Source: Hydractinia symbiolongicarpus (Eukaryota > Cnidaria > Hydrozoa > Anthoathecata > Hydractiniidae). From it: 64,000 nucleotides of DNA. Made by a program: the position numbers and the translations under genes. Location of the stretch: assembly GCF_029227915.1 (NCBI RefSeq), contig NC_079885.1, positions 3,844,001 to 3,908,000 on the forward strand, read 5' to 3'. The notes beneath the pieces were generated by a model, which did no database searches, had not been told where the DNA came from, and saw only the letters and a list, made by a program, of their open reading frames with translations. The stretch's first letter is position 1; each line of letters begins with the position of its first letter. Shown piece by piece: positions 49,637-63,400 of this stretch.

Positions 49637-52600
49637 GGATTGTTCCCACAGTACAAAATGACTTATTTATCTAAATTTTTAAATGAAGTACTACCACAGC
49701 GCCCAGTGAAATCGGTAAATTCCAGCAATCATGTCAAATTAAGAAGAATGTTATTTCTTGGGTCCAATTGTCTCACTTATCACATTTATAAAGTCACAGT
49801 CCAAAATCAGTTCAATTAAGTCCCACAGTCAATCGTTTCACTGTTAAAAGCGATACAACCTAGTATTACCAGAAAAAAATCATTTAATACATGTTGGTAC
49901 GAATATGTGACGCAACCGTTGTAACTCAAACGGATTGATACCGTTAGAAAGTCATTAAAATGTAGTTTTTGAAACTGCCTCTATTTCTTCAACGCGCGCT
50001 AACGGCCAGGATTAGTCCCACAGTAAGAAATGACTTGTTTATCAAAATTTTTAAATGAAGTACTACCACAGCGCCCAGTAAAATCGGTAAATTCCAACAA
50101 TCATGTCAAATTAAGAAGAATGTTATTTCTTGGGTCCAATTGTCTCGCTTATCACATTTATAAGGTCACAGTCCAAAATCAGTTCAATTAAGTCCCACAG
50201 TCAATCGTTTCACTGTTAAAAGCGATACAACCTAGTATTACCAGAAAAATATCACCTAATACATGTTGGTACGAATATGTGACGCAACCGTTGTAACTCA
50301 AACGGACTGATACCGTTAGAAAGTCATTAAAATGTAGTTTTTGAAACTGCCTCTATTTCTTCAACGCGCGCTAACGGCCAGGATTTTTCCCACAGTACAA
50401 AATGACTTATTTATCTAAATTTTTAAATGAAGTACTACCACAGCGCCAAGTGAAATCGGTAAATTCCAGCAATCATGTAAAATTAAGAAGAATGTTATTT
50501 CTTGGGTCCAATTGTCTCACTTATCACATTTATAAAGTCACAGTCCAAAATCAGTTCAATTAAGTCCCACAGTCTATCGTTTCACTGTTAAAAGCGATAC
50601 AACCTAGTAGTACCAGAAAAATATCACTAAATACATGTTGGTACGAATATGTGACGCAACCGTTGTAACTCAAGCGGATTGATACCGTTAGAAAGTCATT
50701 GAAATGTAGTTTTTAAAACTGTCTCTATTTCTTTAGCGCGCTATAACGGCTAGGATTGGTCCCACAGTAAAAAATGACTTATTTTATATAAATTTTTAAG
50801 TGAAGGGCTACCATAGGGCCGAGTGTAATCGCTGAATTCCAGCAATCAATTCAAATTAAGAAGAATGTTATTCCTTGGATTCCAATTGGCTCATTTATCA
50901 CATTTATAAGGTCACAGTACAGAATCACATCAATTAAGTCCCACAGTCAATCGTTTCACTGTCAAAAGCAATACAACTTAGTAATATCTGAAAAAAATCC
51001 CTAAGTACATGTTGGTACGAATACGTGACACAACCGATGTAACTTAAGCGGATTGACACCGTTAGAAAGTCAATGAAATGTAGTTTTTGAAAATGTTTCT
51101 ATTTTTTCAACGCGCGCTACTGGGCAGGATTGGTCCCACAGTAAAAAAAGACTTATTTATCAAAATTTTTCAAATGAAGCGCTCCAAACAGCGACCAGTG
51201 TAATCGCTGAGTTCCCGCAATCATGTCAAATTAAGAAGAATGTTATTTCTTGGGGTCCATTTGGCTCACTTATCACATTTATAAGGTCACAGTCCAAAGT
51301 TACTTCAATTAAGTCCCACAGTCAATCGTTTCACTGTTTAAAGCGATGCAGCTTAGTAATATGGGAAAAAAATCACTAAATACATGTTGGTACGAATATG
51401 TGACGCCACCGTTGTAACTCAAGCGAATTGATACCGTTAGAAAGTCATTGAAATGTAGTTTTTAAAACTGTCTCCATTTCTTTAGCGAGCGATAACGGCC
51501 AGGATTGGTCCCACAGTAAAAATTGACTTATTTTATATAAATTTTTAATTAAAGTGCTACCACAACGCCCAGTGTAATCGCTGAGTTCCGGCAATCATGT
51601 CAAATTAAGAAGAATGTTATTCCTTGTAGTTCAATTGGCTCATTTATCACATTTATGAGGTCACAGTCCAAAATCACATCAATAAAGTCCCACAGTCAAT
51701 CGTTTCACTGTTAAAAGCGATACAACTTAGTAATATCGGAAAAATCTCACTTAATACATGTTGGTACGAATATGTGACGCAACCGTTGTAACTCAAACGG
51801 ACTGATACCGTTAGAAAGTCATTGAAATGTAGTTTTTGAAAATGCCTCTGTTTCTCCAACGCGCGCTAACGGCCAGGATTGGTCCCACAGTAAGAAATGA
51901 CATATTTATCAAAATTTTTAAATGAAGCGCTCCAAACAGCGACCAGTGTAATCGCTGAGTTCCCGCAATCATGTCAAATTAAGAAGAATGTTATTTCTTG
52001 GGGTCCATTTGGCTCACTTATCACATTTATAAGGTCACAGTCCAAAGTTACTTCAATTAAGTCCCAGAGTCAATCGTTTCACTGTTTAAAGCGATGCAGC
52101 TTAGTAATATCGGAAAAAAATCACTAAATACATGTTGGTACGAATATGTGACGCCACCGTTGTAACTCAAGCGGATTGATACCGTTAGAAAGTCATTCAA
52201 ATGTAGTTTTTAAAACTGTCTCCATTTCTTTAGCGCGCGATGACGGCCAGGATTGGTCCCACAGTAAAAAATGACTTATTTTATATAAATTTTTAAATAA
52301 AATGCTACCACAACGCCCAGTGTAATCGCTGAGTTCCGGCAATCATGTCAAATTAGGAAGAATGTTATTCCTTGTAGTCCAATTGTCTCACTTATCACAT
52401 TTATAAAGTCACAGTCCAAAATCAGTTCAATTAAGTCCCACAGTCAATCGTTTCACTGTTAAAAGCGATACAACCTAGTATTACCAGAAAAAAATCACCT
52501 AATACATGTTGGTACGAATATGTGACGCAACCGTTGTAACTCAAACGGACTGATACCGTTAGAAAGTCATTAAAATGTAGTTTTTGAAACTGCCTCTATT

Positions 52601-54330
52601 TCTTCAACGCGCGCTAACGGCCAGGATTGTTCCCACAGTACAAAATGACTTATTTATCTAAATTTTTAAATGAAGTACTACCACAGCGCCCAGTGAAATC
52701 GGTAAATTCCAGCAATCATGTCAAATTAAGAAGAATGTTATTTCTTGGGTCCAATTGTCTCACTTATCACATTTATAAAGTCACAGTCCAAAATCAGCTC
52801 AATTAAGTCCCACAGTCAATCGTTTCACTGTTAAAAGCGATACAACCTAGTATTACCAGAAAAAAATCATTTAATACATGTTGGTACGAATATGTGACGC
52901 AACCGTTGTAACTCAAACGGACTGATACCGTTAGAAAATCATTAAAATGTAGTTTTTGAAACTGCCTCTATTTGTTCAACGCGCGCTAACGGCCAGGATT
53001 GGTCCCACAGTAAGAAATGACTTGTTTATCAAAATTTTTAAATGAAGTACTACCACAGCGCCCAGTGAAATCGGTAAATTCCAACAATCATGTCAAATTA
53101 AGAAGAATGTTATTTCTTGGGTCCAATTGTCTCGCTTATCACATTTATAAGGTCACAGTCCAAAATCAGTTCAATTAAGTCCCAAAGTCAATCGTTTCAC
53201 TGTTAAAAGCGATACAACCTAGTATTACCAGAAAAAAATCACCTAATACATGTTGGTACGAATATGTGACGCAACCGTTGTAACTCAAACGGACTGATAC
53301 CGTTAGAAAGTCATTAAAATGTAGTTTTTGAAACTGCCTCTATTTCTTCAACGCGCGCTAACGGCCAGGATTGTTCCCACAGTACAAAATGACTTATTTA
53401 TCTAAATTTTTAAATGAAGTACTACCACAGCGCCAAGTGAAATCGGTAAATTCCAGCAATCATGTCAAATTAAGAAGAATGTTATTTCTTGGGTCCAATT
53501 GTCTCACTTATCACATTTATAAAGTCACAGTCCAAAATCAGGACAATTAAGTCCCACAGTCTATCGTTTCACTGTTAAAAGCGATACAACCTAGTATTAC
53601 CAGAAAAAAATCACTTAATACATGTTGGTACGAATATGTGACGCAACCGTTGTAACTCAAACGGACTGATACCGTTAGAAAGTCATTAAAATGTAGTTTT
53701 TGAAACTGCCTCTATTTCTTCAACGCGCGCTAACGGCCAGGATTGTTCCCACAGTACAAAATGACTTATTTATCTAAATTTTTAAATGAAGTACTACCAC
53801 AGCGCCAAGTGAAATCGGTAAATTCCAGCAATCATGTCAAATTAAGAAGAATGTTATTTCTTGGGTCCAATTGTCTCACTTATCACATTTATAAAGTCAC
53901 AGTCCAAAATCAGTTCAATTAAGTCCCACAGTCTATCGTTTCACTGTTAAAAGCGATACAACCTAGTATTACCAGAAAAAAATCACTTAATACATGTTGG
54001 TACGAATATGTGACGCAACCGTTGTAACTCAAACGGACTGATACCGTTAGAAAGTCATTAAAATGTAGTTTTTGAAACTGTTTCTATTTCTTCAACGCGC
54101 GCTAACGGCCAGGATTGGTCCCACAGTAAGAAATGACTTGTTTATCAAAATTTTTAAATGAAGTACTACCACAGCGCCCAGTGAAATCGGTAAATTCCAA
54201 CAATCATGTCAAATTAAGAAGAATGTTATTTCTTGGGTCCAATTTTCTCGCTTATCACATTTATAAGGTCACAGTCCAAAATCAGTTCAATTAAGTCCCA
54301 CAGTCAATCGTTTCACTGTTAAAAGCGATA
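49380..54330. repeat. A/A'-rich segment with an octamer duplication (2987 bp)
   Basis: About 49380-50578 is repeated at 52367-53565 (shift 2987 bp, eight monomers). Both copies share GGATTGTTCCCACAGTACAA, TGACTTGTTTATCAAAAT, GCGCCAAGTG and CCCACAGTCTATCG. The anchors are 49636, 50008, 50380, 50752, 51126, 51501, 51875, 52249, 52623, 52995, 53367, 53739 and 54111. Inside the second copy, the A monomer at 53367 is followed by a nearly identical one at 53739 (372 bp), a further one-monomer gain. Confidence 0.87.
51875..52248. repeat. Chimeric A'/B satellite monomer
   Basis: The first about 25-30 bp (anchor plus TAAGAAATGACATATTTATC) are of A' type and match the monomers at 55605 and 60069. From about 51905 the sequence becomes B type (CAAAATTTTTAAATGAAGCG onwards) and tracks the monomer at 51126 two units upstream (shift about 749 bp). 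The change falls within AT-rich sequence shared by both types, so the exact crossover point cannot be fixed. It is a direct trace of exchange between non-allelic monomers in register. Confidence 0.78.
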
Positions 54331-55975
54331 CAACCTAGTAGTACCAGAAAAATATCACTAAATACATGTTGGTACGAATATGTGACGCAACCGTTGTAAC
54401 TCAAGCGGATTGATACCGTTAGAAAGTCATTGAAATGTAGTTTTTAAAACTGTCTCTATTTCTTTAGCGCGCTATAACGGCCAGGATTGGTCCCACAGTA
54501 AAAAATGACTTATTTTATATAAATTTTTAAGTGAAGGGCTACCATAGGGCCGAGTGTAATCGCTGAATTCCAGCAATCAATTCAAATTAAGAAGAATGTT
54601 ATTCCTTGGATTCCAATTGGCTCATTTATCACATTTATAAGGTCACAGTACAGAATCACATCAATTAAGTCCCACAGTCAATCGTTTCACTGTCAAAAGC
54701 AATACAACTTAGTAATATCGGAAAAAAATCCCTAAGTACATGTTGGTACGAATACGTGACACAACCGATGTAACTTAAGCGGATTGACACCGTTAGAAAG
54801 TCAATGAAATGTAGTTTTTGAAAATGTTTCTATTTTTTCAACGCGCGCTACTGGGCAGGATTGGTCCCACAGTAAAAAAAGACTTATTTATCAAAATTTT
54901 TAAATGAAGCGCTCCAAACAGCGACCAGTGTAATCGCTGAGTTCCCGCAATCATGTCAAATTAAGAAGAATGTTATTTCTTGGGGTCCATTTGGCTCACT
55001 TATCACATTTATAAGGTCACAGTCCAAAGTTACTTCAATTAAGTCCCACAGTCAATCGTTTCACTGTTTAAAGCGATGCAGCTTAGTAATATGGGAAAAA
55101 AATCACTAAATACATGTTGGTACGAATATGTGACGCCACTGTTGTAACTCAAGCGGATTGATACCGTTAGAAAGTCATTGAAATGTAGTTTTTAAAACTG
55201 TCTCCATTTCTTTAGCGAGCGATAACGGCCAGGATTGGTCCCACAGTAAAAAATGACTTATTTTATATAAATTTTTAATTAAAGTGCTACCACAACGCCC
55301 AGTGTAATCGCTGAGTTCCGGCAATCATGTCAAATTAAGAAGAATGTTATTCCTTGTAGTTCAATTGGCTCATTTATCACATTTATGAGGTCACAGTCCA
55401 AAATCACATCAATAAAGTCCCAAAGTCAATCGTTTGACTGTTAAAAGCGATACAACTTAGTAATATCGGAAAAATATCACTTAATACATGTTGGTACGAA
55501 TATGTGACGCAACCGTTGTAACTCAAACGGACTGATACCGTTAGAAAGTCATTGAAATGTAGTTTTTGAAAATGCCTCTGTTTCTCCAACGCGCGCTAAC
55601 GGCCAGGATTGGTCCCACAGTAAGAAATGACATATTTATCTAAATTTTAATTGAAGTACTACCACAGCGCCAAGAGAAATCGGTAAATTCCAGCAATCAT
55701 GTTAAATTAAGAAGAATTTTATTTCTTGGGTCCATTTGGCTCACTTATCACATTTATAAGGTCACAGTCCAAAGTTACTTCAAGTAAGTCCCAGAGTCAA
55801 TCGTTTCACTGTTAAAAGCGATACAACTTAGTAATATCGGAAAAAAATCACTAAATACATGTTGGTACGAATATGTGACGCAACCGTTGTAACTCAAACG
55901 GATTGACACCGTTAGAAAGTCAATGAAATGTAGTTTTTGAAAATGTTTCTACTTCTTCAACGCGCACTCACGGCT

Positions 55976-58574
55976 AGGCTTGGTCCCACAGTACAAAATG
56001 TCTTATTTATCTAAACTTTTAAATGAAGTACTACCACAGCGCCCAGTGAAATCGGTAAATTCCAGCAATCATGTCAAATTAAGAAGGATGTTATTTCTTG
56101 GTCCAATTTTCTCACTTATCACATTTATAAGGTCACAGTCCAAAATCAGTTCAATTAAGTCCCACAGTCAATCGTTTCACTTTTAAAAGCGATACAACCT
56201 AGTATTACCAGAAAAATGTCACTTAATACATGTTGGTACGAATATTTGACGCAACCGTTGTAGTTCAAGCGGATTGATACCGTTAGAAAGTCATTGAAAT
56301 TTAGTTTTTAAAACTGTCTCTATCTTGTTAGCGCGCGATAACGGCCAGGATTGGTCCCATATTAAAAAATGACTTATTTATCTAAACTTTTAAATAAAAC
56401 GCTACAACAGCGCCCAGCGAATCGGTAAATTCCAGCAATCATGTCAAATTAAGAAGAATGTTATTCCTTGGGTCCAGTTGTCTCATTTATCACATTTATG
56501 AGGTCCAAAATCAGTTCAATTAAGTCCCACAGTCAATCCTTTCACTGTTAAAAGCAATGCAACCTAGTAATATCGGAAAAAAATCATTAAGTACTTGTTG
56601 GTACGAATATGTGACGCAACCAATGTAACTTAAGCGGATTGACACCGTTAGAAAGTCAATGAAATGTAGTTTTTAAAAATGTTTTTATTTCTTAAGCGCG
56701 TGCTAACGGCTAGGATTGGTCCCACAGTACAAAATGACTTATTTATCTAAACTTTTTTATAAAGCGCTTCCACAGCGCCCAGTGAAATAGGTAAATTCCA
56801 GCAATCATGTCAAATTAAGAAGAATGTTATTTCTTGGGTCCAATTTTCTCACTTATCACATTTATGAAGTCACAGTCCAAAATCAGTTCAATTAAGTCCC
56901 ACAGTCAATCGTTTCAATGTTAAAAGCGATACAACCTAGTATTACAAGAACAATATCACTTAATACATGTTGGTACGAATATGTGACGCAACCGTTGTAA
57001 GCCAAACGGACTGATACCGTTAGAAAGTCATTGAAATGTAGTTTTTGAAACTGCCTCTATTTCTTCAACGCGCGCTACCGGCCAGGATTGGTCCCACAGT
57101 AAAAAAAGACTTATTTATCAAAATTTTTAAATGAAGCGCTCCAAACAGCGACCAGTGTAATCGCTGAGTTCTGACAATCATGTCAAATTAAGAAGAATGT
57201 TGTTTCTTGGGGTCCATTTGGCTCACTTATCACATTTATAAGCTCACAGTCCAAAGTTACTTCAATTAATTCCCAGAGTCAATCGTTTCACTGTTAAAAG
57301 CGATACAACTTAGTAATATCGGAAAAAAATCACTAAATACATGTTGGTACGAATATGTGACGCAACCGTTGTAACTCAAGCGGGTTGATACCGTTAGAAA
57401 GTCATTGAAATGTAGTTTTTAAAACTGTCTCTATTTCTTTAGCGCGCTATAATGGCCAGGATTGGTCCCACATTAAAAAATGACTTATTTTATATAAATT
57501 TTTAAATGAAGTGCTACCACAACGCCCAGTGTAATCGCTGAGTTCCGGCAATCATGTCAAATTAGAAAGAATGTTATTCCTTGGAGTTCAATTGGCTCAT
57601 TTATCACACTTATAAGGTCACAGTCCAGAATCACTTCAATAAAGTCCCACAGTCATTCGTTTCACTGTTAAAAGCGATACAACTTCGTAATATCGGAAAA
57701 AAATCACTAAGTACATGTTGGTACGAATACGTCTCACAACTGTTGTAACTCAAACGGATTGACACCGTTAGAAAGTCAATGAAATGTAGTTTTTGAAAAT
57801 GTTTCTATTTTTTCAGCGCGTGCTAACGGCTAGGATTGTTCCCACAGTTCAAAATGACTTATTTATCTAAACTTTTATATAAAGCGCTACCACAGCGCCC
57901 TGTGAAATCGGTAAATTCCAGCAATCATGTCAAATTAAGAAGAATGTTATTTCTTGGGTCCAATTGTCTCACTTATCACATTTATAAAGTCACAGTCCAA
58001 AATCAGTTCAATTAAGTCCCACAGTCAATCGTTTCACTGTTAAAAGCGATACAACCTAGTATTACCAGAAAAAAATCACCTAATACATGTTGGTACGAAT
58101 ATGTGACGCAACCGTTGTAACTTAAACGGACTGATACCGTTAGAAAGTCATTGAAATGTAGTTTTTGAAACTGCCTCTATTTCTTCAACGCGCGCTAACG
58201 GCCAGGATTGTTCCCACAGTACAAAATGACTTATTTATCTAAACTTTTATATAAAGCGCTACCACAGCGCCCTGTGAAATCGGTAAATTCCAGCAATCAT
58301 GTCAAATTAAGAAGAATGTTATTTCTTGGGTCCAATTGTCTCACTTATCACATTTATAAAGTCACAGTCCAAAATCAGTTCAATTAAGTCCCACAGTCAA
58401 TCGTTTCACTGTTAAAAGCGATACAACCTAGTATTACCAGAAAAAATCACTTAATACATGTTGGTACGAATATGTGACGCAACCGTTGTAACTCAAACGG
58501 ACTGATACCGTTAGAAAGTTATTAAAATGTTGTTTTTGAAACTGCCTCTATATCTTCAACGCGCGCTAACGGCC
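55976..58574. repeat. Mixed segment including the shortest full-type monomer and an A-A doublet
   Basis: The anchors are 55976 (AGGCTTGG), 56347, 56712, 57084 (B), 57458 (Y), 57832 (A) and 58204 (A). The monomer at 56347 is only 365 bp, because it lacks bases in GAGGTCCAAAATC (normally GAGGTCAAAGTCCAAAATC) and in CAGCGAATCGG. The monomers at 57832 and 58204 form a near-identical 372-bp doublet sharing GGATTGTTCCCACAG and GCGCCCTGTG. The segment near 56990 carries GTAAGCC and ACAAGAACAAT, relating it to the 47-49 kb tetramers. Confidence 0.82.
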
Positions 58575-60439
58575 AGGATTGGTCCCACAGTAAGAAATGA
58601 CTTATTTATCAAAATTTTTAAATGAAGTACTACCACAGCGCCCAGTGAAATCGGTAAATTCCAACAATCATGTCAAATTAAGAAGAATGTTATTTCTTGG
58701 GTCCAATTGTCTCGCTTATCACATTTATAAGGTCACAGTCCAAAATCAGTTCAATTAAGTCCCACAGTCAATCGTTTCACTGTTAAAAGCGATACAACCT
58801 AGTATTACCAGAAAAATATCACTAAATACATGTTGGTACGAATATGTGACGCAACCGTTGTAACTCAAGCGGATTGATACCGTTAGAAAGTCATTGAAAT
58901 GTAGTTTTTAAAACTGTCTCTATTTCTTTAGCGCGCTATAACGGCCAGGATTGGTCCCACAGTAAAAAATGACTTATTTTATATAAATTTTTAAGTGAAG
59001 GGCTACCATAGGGCCGAGTATAATCGCTGAATTCCAGCAATCAATTCAAATTAAGAAGAATGTTATTCCTTGGATTCCAATTGGCTCATTTATCACATTT
59101 ATAAGGTCACAGTACAGAATCACATCAATTAAGTCCCACAGTCAATCGTTTCACTGTCAAAAGCAATACAACTTAGTAATATCGGAAAAAAATCCCTAAG
59201 TACATGTTGGTACGAATACGTGACACAACCGATGTAACTTAAGCGGATTGACACCGTTAGAAAGTCAATGAAATGTAGTTTTTGAAAATGTTTCTATTTT
59301 TTCAACGCGCGCTACCGGGCAGGATTGGTCCCACAGTAAAAAAAGACTTATTTATCAAAATTTTTAAATGAAGCGCTCCAAACAGCGACCAGTATAATCG
59401 CTGAGTTCCCGCAATCATGTCAAATTAAGAAGAATGTTATTTCTTGGGGTCCATTTGGCTCACTTATCACATTTATAAGGTCACAGTCCAAAGTTACTTC
59501 AATTAAGTCCCAGAGTCAATCGTTTCACTGTTTAAAGCGATGCAGCTTAGTAATATCGGAAAAAAATCACTAAATACATGTTGGTACGAATATGTGACGC
59601 CACCGTTGTAACTCAAGCGGATTGATACCGTTAGAAAGTCATTCAAATGTAGTTTTTAAAACTGTCTCCATTTCTTTAGCGCGTGATAACGGCCAGGATT
59701 GGTCCCACAGTAAAAAATGACTTATTTTATATAAATTTTTAAATAAAGTGCTACCACAACGCCCAGTGTAATCGCTGAGTTCCGGCAATCATGTCAAATT
59801 AAGAAGAATGTTATTCCTTGTAGTTCAATTGGCTCATTTATCACATTTATGAGGTCACAGTCCAGAATCACATCAATAAAGTCCCACAGTCAATCGTTTC
59901 ACTGTTAAAAGCGATACAACTTAGTAATATCGGAAAAATATCACTTAATACATGTTGGTACGAATATGTGACGCAACCGTTGTAATTCAAACGGACTGAT
60001 ACCGTTAGAAAGTCATTGAAATGTAGTTTTTGAAACTGCCTCTGTTTCTCCAACGCGCGCTAACGGCCAGGATTGGTCCCACAGTAAGAAATGACATATT
60101 TATCTAAATTTTAAATGAAGTACTACCACAGCGCCAAGAGAAATCGGTAAATTCCAGCAATCATGTTAAATTAAGAAGAATTTTATTTCTTGTGTCCATT
60201 TGGCTAACTTATCACATTTATAAGGTCACAGTCCAAAGTTACTTCAAGTAAGTCCCAGAGTCAATCGTTTCACTGTTAAAAGCGATACTACTTAGTAATA
60301 TCGGAAAAAAATCACTAAATACATGTTGGTACGAATATGTGACGCAACCGTTTTAACTCAAACGGATTGACACCGTTAGAAAGTCAATGAAATGTAGTTT
60401 TTGAAAATGTTTCTATTTCTTCAACGCGCACTCACGGCT

Positions 60440-63400
60440 AGGTTTGGTCCCACAGTACAAAATGACTTATTTATCTAAACTTTTAAATAAAACGCTACCA
60501 CAGCGCCCAGCGAATCGGTAAATTCCAGCAATCATGTCAAATTAAGAAGAATGTTTTTCCTTGGGTCCAGTTGTCCCATTTATCACATTTTTTAGGTCAA
60601 TGTCCAAAATCAGTTCAATTAAGTCCCACAGTCAATCCTTTCACTTTTAAAAGCAATGCAACCTAGTAATATTGGAAGAAAATCATTATGTGCTTGTTGG
60701 TACGAATATGTGACGCAACAGTTGTAACTCAAACGGATTTATACCGCCAGAAAGTCAATAAAATGTAGTCTTTGAAACTGCTCCTATTTATTCAGCGCGT
60801 GCTAACGGCCAGGACTGGTCCCACAGTAAAAAATAAGTTATTTTATATAAATTTTTAAGTGAAGGGCTACCATAGGGCCGAGTGTAATCGCTGAGTTCCA
60901 GCAATCATGTCAAATTAAAAAGAATGTTATTCCTTGGAGTCCAATTGGCTCATTTATCACATTTATGAGGTCAAAGTCTAAAATCTGTTCAATTAAGTCC
61001 CACAGTCAACCCTTTCACTGTTAAAAGCGATACAACCTAGTATTACCTGAAAAATATCACTTAATACATGTTGGTACGAATATGTGACGCAACCGTTGTA
61101 ACTCAAACGGACTGATACCGTTAGAAAATCATTGAAATATAGTTTTTGAAACTGCCTCTAATTCTTCAACGCGCCGTAACGGCCAGGATTGGTCCCACAG
61201 TAAGAAATGACATATTTATCTAAAATTTTAAATGAAGAACTACCACAGCGCCCAGTGAAATCGGTAAATTCCAGCAATCATGTCAAATTAAGAAGATTGT
61301 TATTTCTTGGGTCCAATTGTCTCACTTATCACATTTATAAGGTCGCAGTCCAAAATCAGTTCAATTAAGTCCCACAGTCAATCTTTTCACTGTTAAAAGC
61401 GATACAACGTAGTATTACCAGAAAAATATCACTTAATACATGTTGGTACGAATATGTGACACAACCGTTGTAACTCAAACGGACTGATACCGTTAGAAAG
61501 TCATTGAAATGTAGTTTTTGAAACTGCCTCTGTTTCTTCAACGCGCCGTAACGGCCAGGATTGGTCCCAAAGTAAGAAATGACATATTTATCTAAAATTT
61601 TAAATGAAGAACTACCACAGCGCCCAGTGAAATCGGTAAATTCCAGCAATCATGTCAAATTAAGAAGAATGTTATTTCTTGGGTCCAATTGTCTCACTTA
61701 TCACATTTATGAGGTCAAAGTCCAAAATCAGTTCAATTAAGTCCCACAGTCAATCCTTTCACTGTTAAAAGCAATGCAACCTAGTAATATCGGAAAAAAA
61801 TCATTAAGTACTTGTTGGTACGAATATGTGACGCAACCGTTGTAGTTAGAACGGACTGATACCGTTAGAAAGTCAATGAAATATAGTATTTAAAACTGTC
61901 TCTATTTCTTCAGTGTGCGCTAACGTCTAGGATTGGTCTCACAGTAAAAAATGTCTTATTTTATCTAAATTATTAAGTGAAGCGCTTCGATAGGGCCGAG
62001 TGTAATCGCTGAATTGCAGCAATCATGTCTAATTAAGAAGAATGTTATTTCTTGGAGTCCAATTGGCTCATTTATCACATTTATAAGGTCACAGTCCAGA
62101 ATCACTTCAATTAAGTCCCACAGTCAATCGTTTCATTGTAAAAAGCGATACATCTTAGTATTATCGGAAAAAAATCACTAAATACATGTTGGTACGAATA
62201 TGTGACGCAAACGTTGTAAGTCGAGCGGATTGAAATCGTTAGAAAGTCAATGAAATGTAGTTTTTTAAAATGTTTCTATTTCTTCAACGCGCGCTAACGG
62301 CTAGGATTGGTCCCACAGTAAAAAAATGACTTATTTTATGTAATTTTTTAAGTGAAGCGCTACCATAGGGCTGAGTGTAATCGCTGAATTCCAGCAATCA
62401 TGTCATATTAAGAAGAATGTTATTCTTTGGGTCCAATTGTCTCACTTATCACATTTATGAGGTCAAAGTCCAAAATCTGTTCAATTAAGTCCCACAGTCA
62501 ACCCTTTCACTGTTAAAAGCGATACAACCCAGTAGTACCAGAAAAATATCACTTAATACATGTTGGTACGAATATGTGACGCAACCGTTGTAACTCAAAC
62601 GGACTGATACCGTTCGAAAATCATTGAAATATAGTTTTTGAAACTGCCTCTAATTCTTTAACGCGCCGTAACGGCCAGGATTGGTCCCACAGTAAGAAAT
62701 GACATATTTATCTAAAATTTTAAATGAAGTACTACCACAGCGCCCAGTGAAATCGGTAAATTCCAGCAATCATGTCAAATTAAGAAGAATGTTATTTCTT
62801 GGGTCCAATTGTCTCACTTATCACATTTATAAGGTCGCAGTCCAAAATCAGTTCAATTAAGTCCGACAGTCAATCGTTTCACTGTTAAAAGCGATACAAC
62901 CTAGTATTACCAGAAAAATATCACTTAATACATGTTGGTACGAATATGTAACGCAACCGTTGTAACTCAAACGGACTGATACCGTTAGAAAGTCATTGAA
63001 ATGTAGTTTTTGAAGCTGCCTCTGTTTCTTCAACGCGCCGTAACGGCCAGGATTGGTCCCAAAGTAAGAAATGACATATTTATCTAAAATTTTAAATGAA
63101 GTACTACCACAGCGCCCAGTGAAATCGGTAAATTCCAGCAATCATGTCAAATTAAGAAGAATGTTATTTCTTGGGTCCAATTGTCTCACTTATCACATTT
63201 ATAAGGTCACAGTCCAAAATCAGTTCAATTAAGTCCCACAGTCAAACGTTTCACTTTTAAAAGCGATACAACCTAGTATTACCAGAAAAATATCACTTAA
63301 TACATGTTGGTACGAATATGTGACGCAACCGTTGTAACTCAAATGGACTGATACCGTTAGAAAGTCATTGAAATGTAGTTTTTGAAACTGCCCATGTTTC

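Larger units (their letters stand above)
50580..60474. repeat. Three-copy block (C-B-Y-A') at 10- and 12-monomer spacing
   Basis: Block copies start near 50580, 54311 and 58775. The anchors are 50752/51126/51501/51875, 54483/54857/55231/55605 and 58947/59321/59695/60069. The first-to-second shift is 3731 bp, becoming 3730 after a one-base difference (TTTTTCAAATG near 51167). The second-to-third shift is 4464 bp. Shared variants are GCAATCAATTCAAATTAAG, TGGATTCCAATTGG, TACTGGGCAGG or TACCGGGCAGG, CTGTTTAAAGCGATGCAGC, ATGTGACGCCAC and CTCTGTTTCTCCAAC. The first copy ends inside the chimeric monomer at 51875. The second and third continue together through 55605/60069 to about 56010/60474. Confidence 0.88.
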
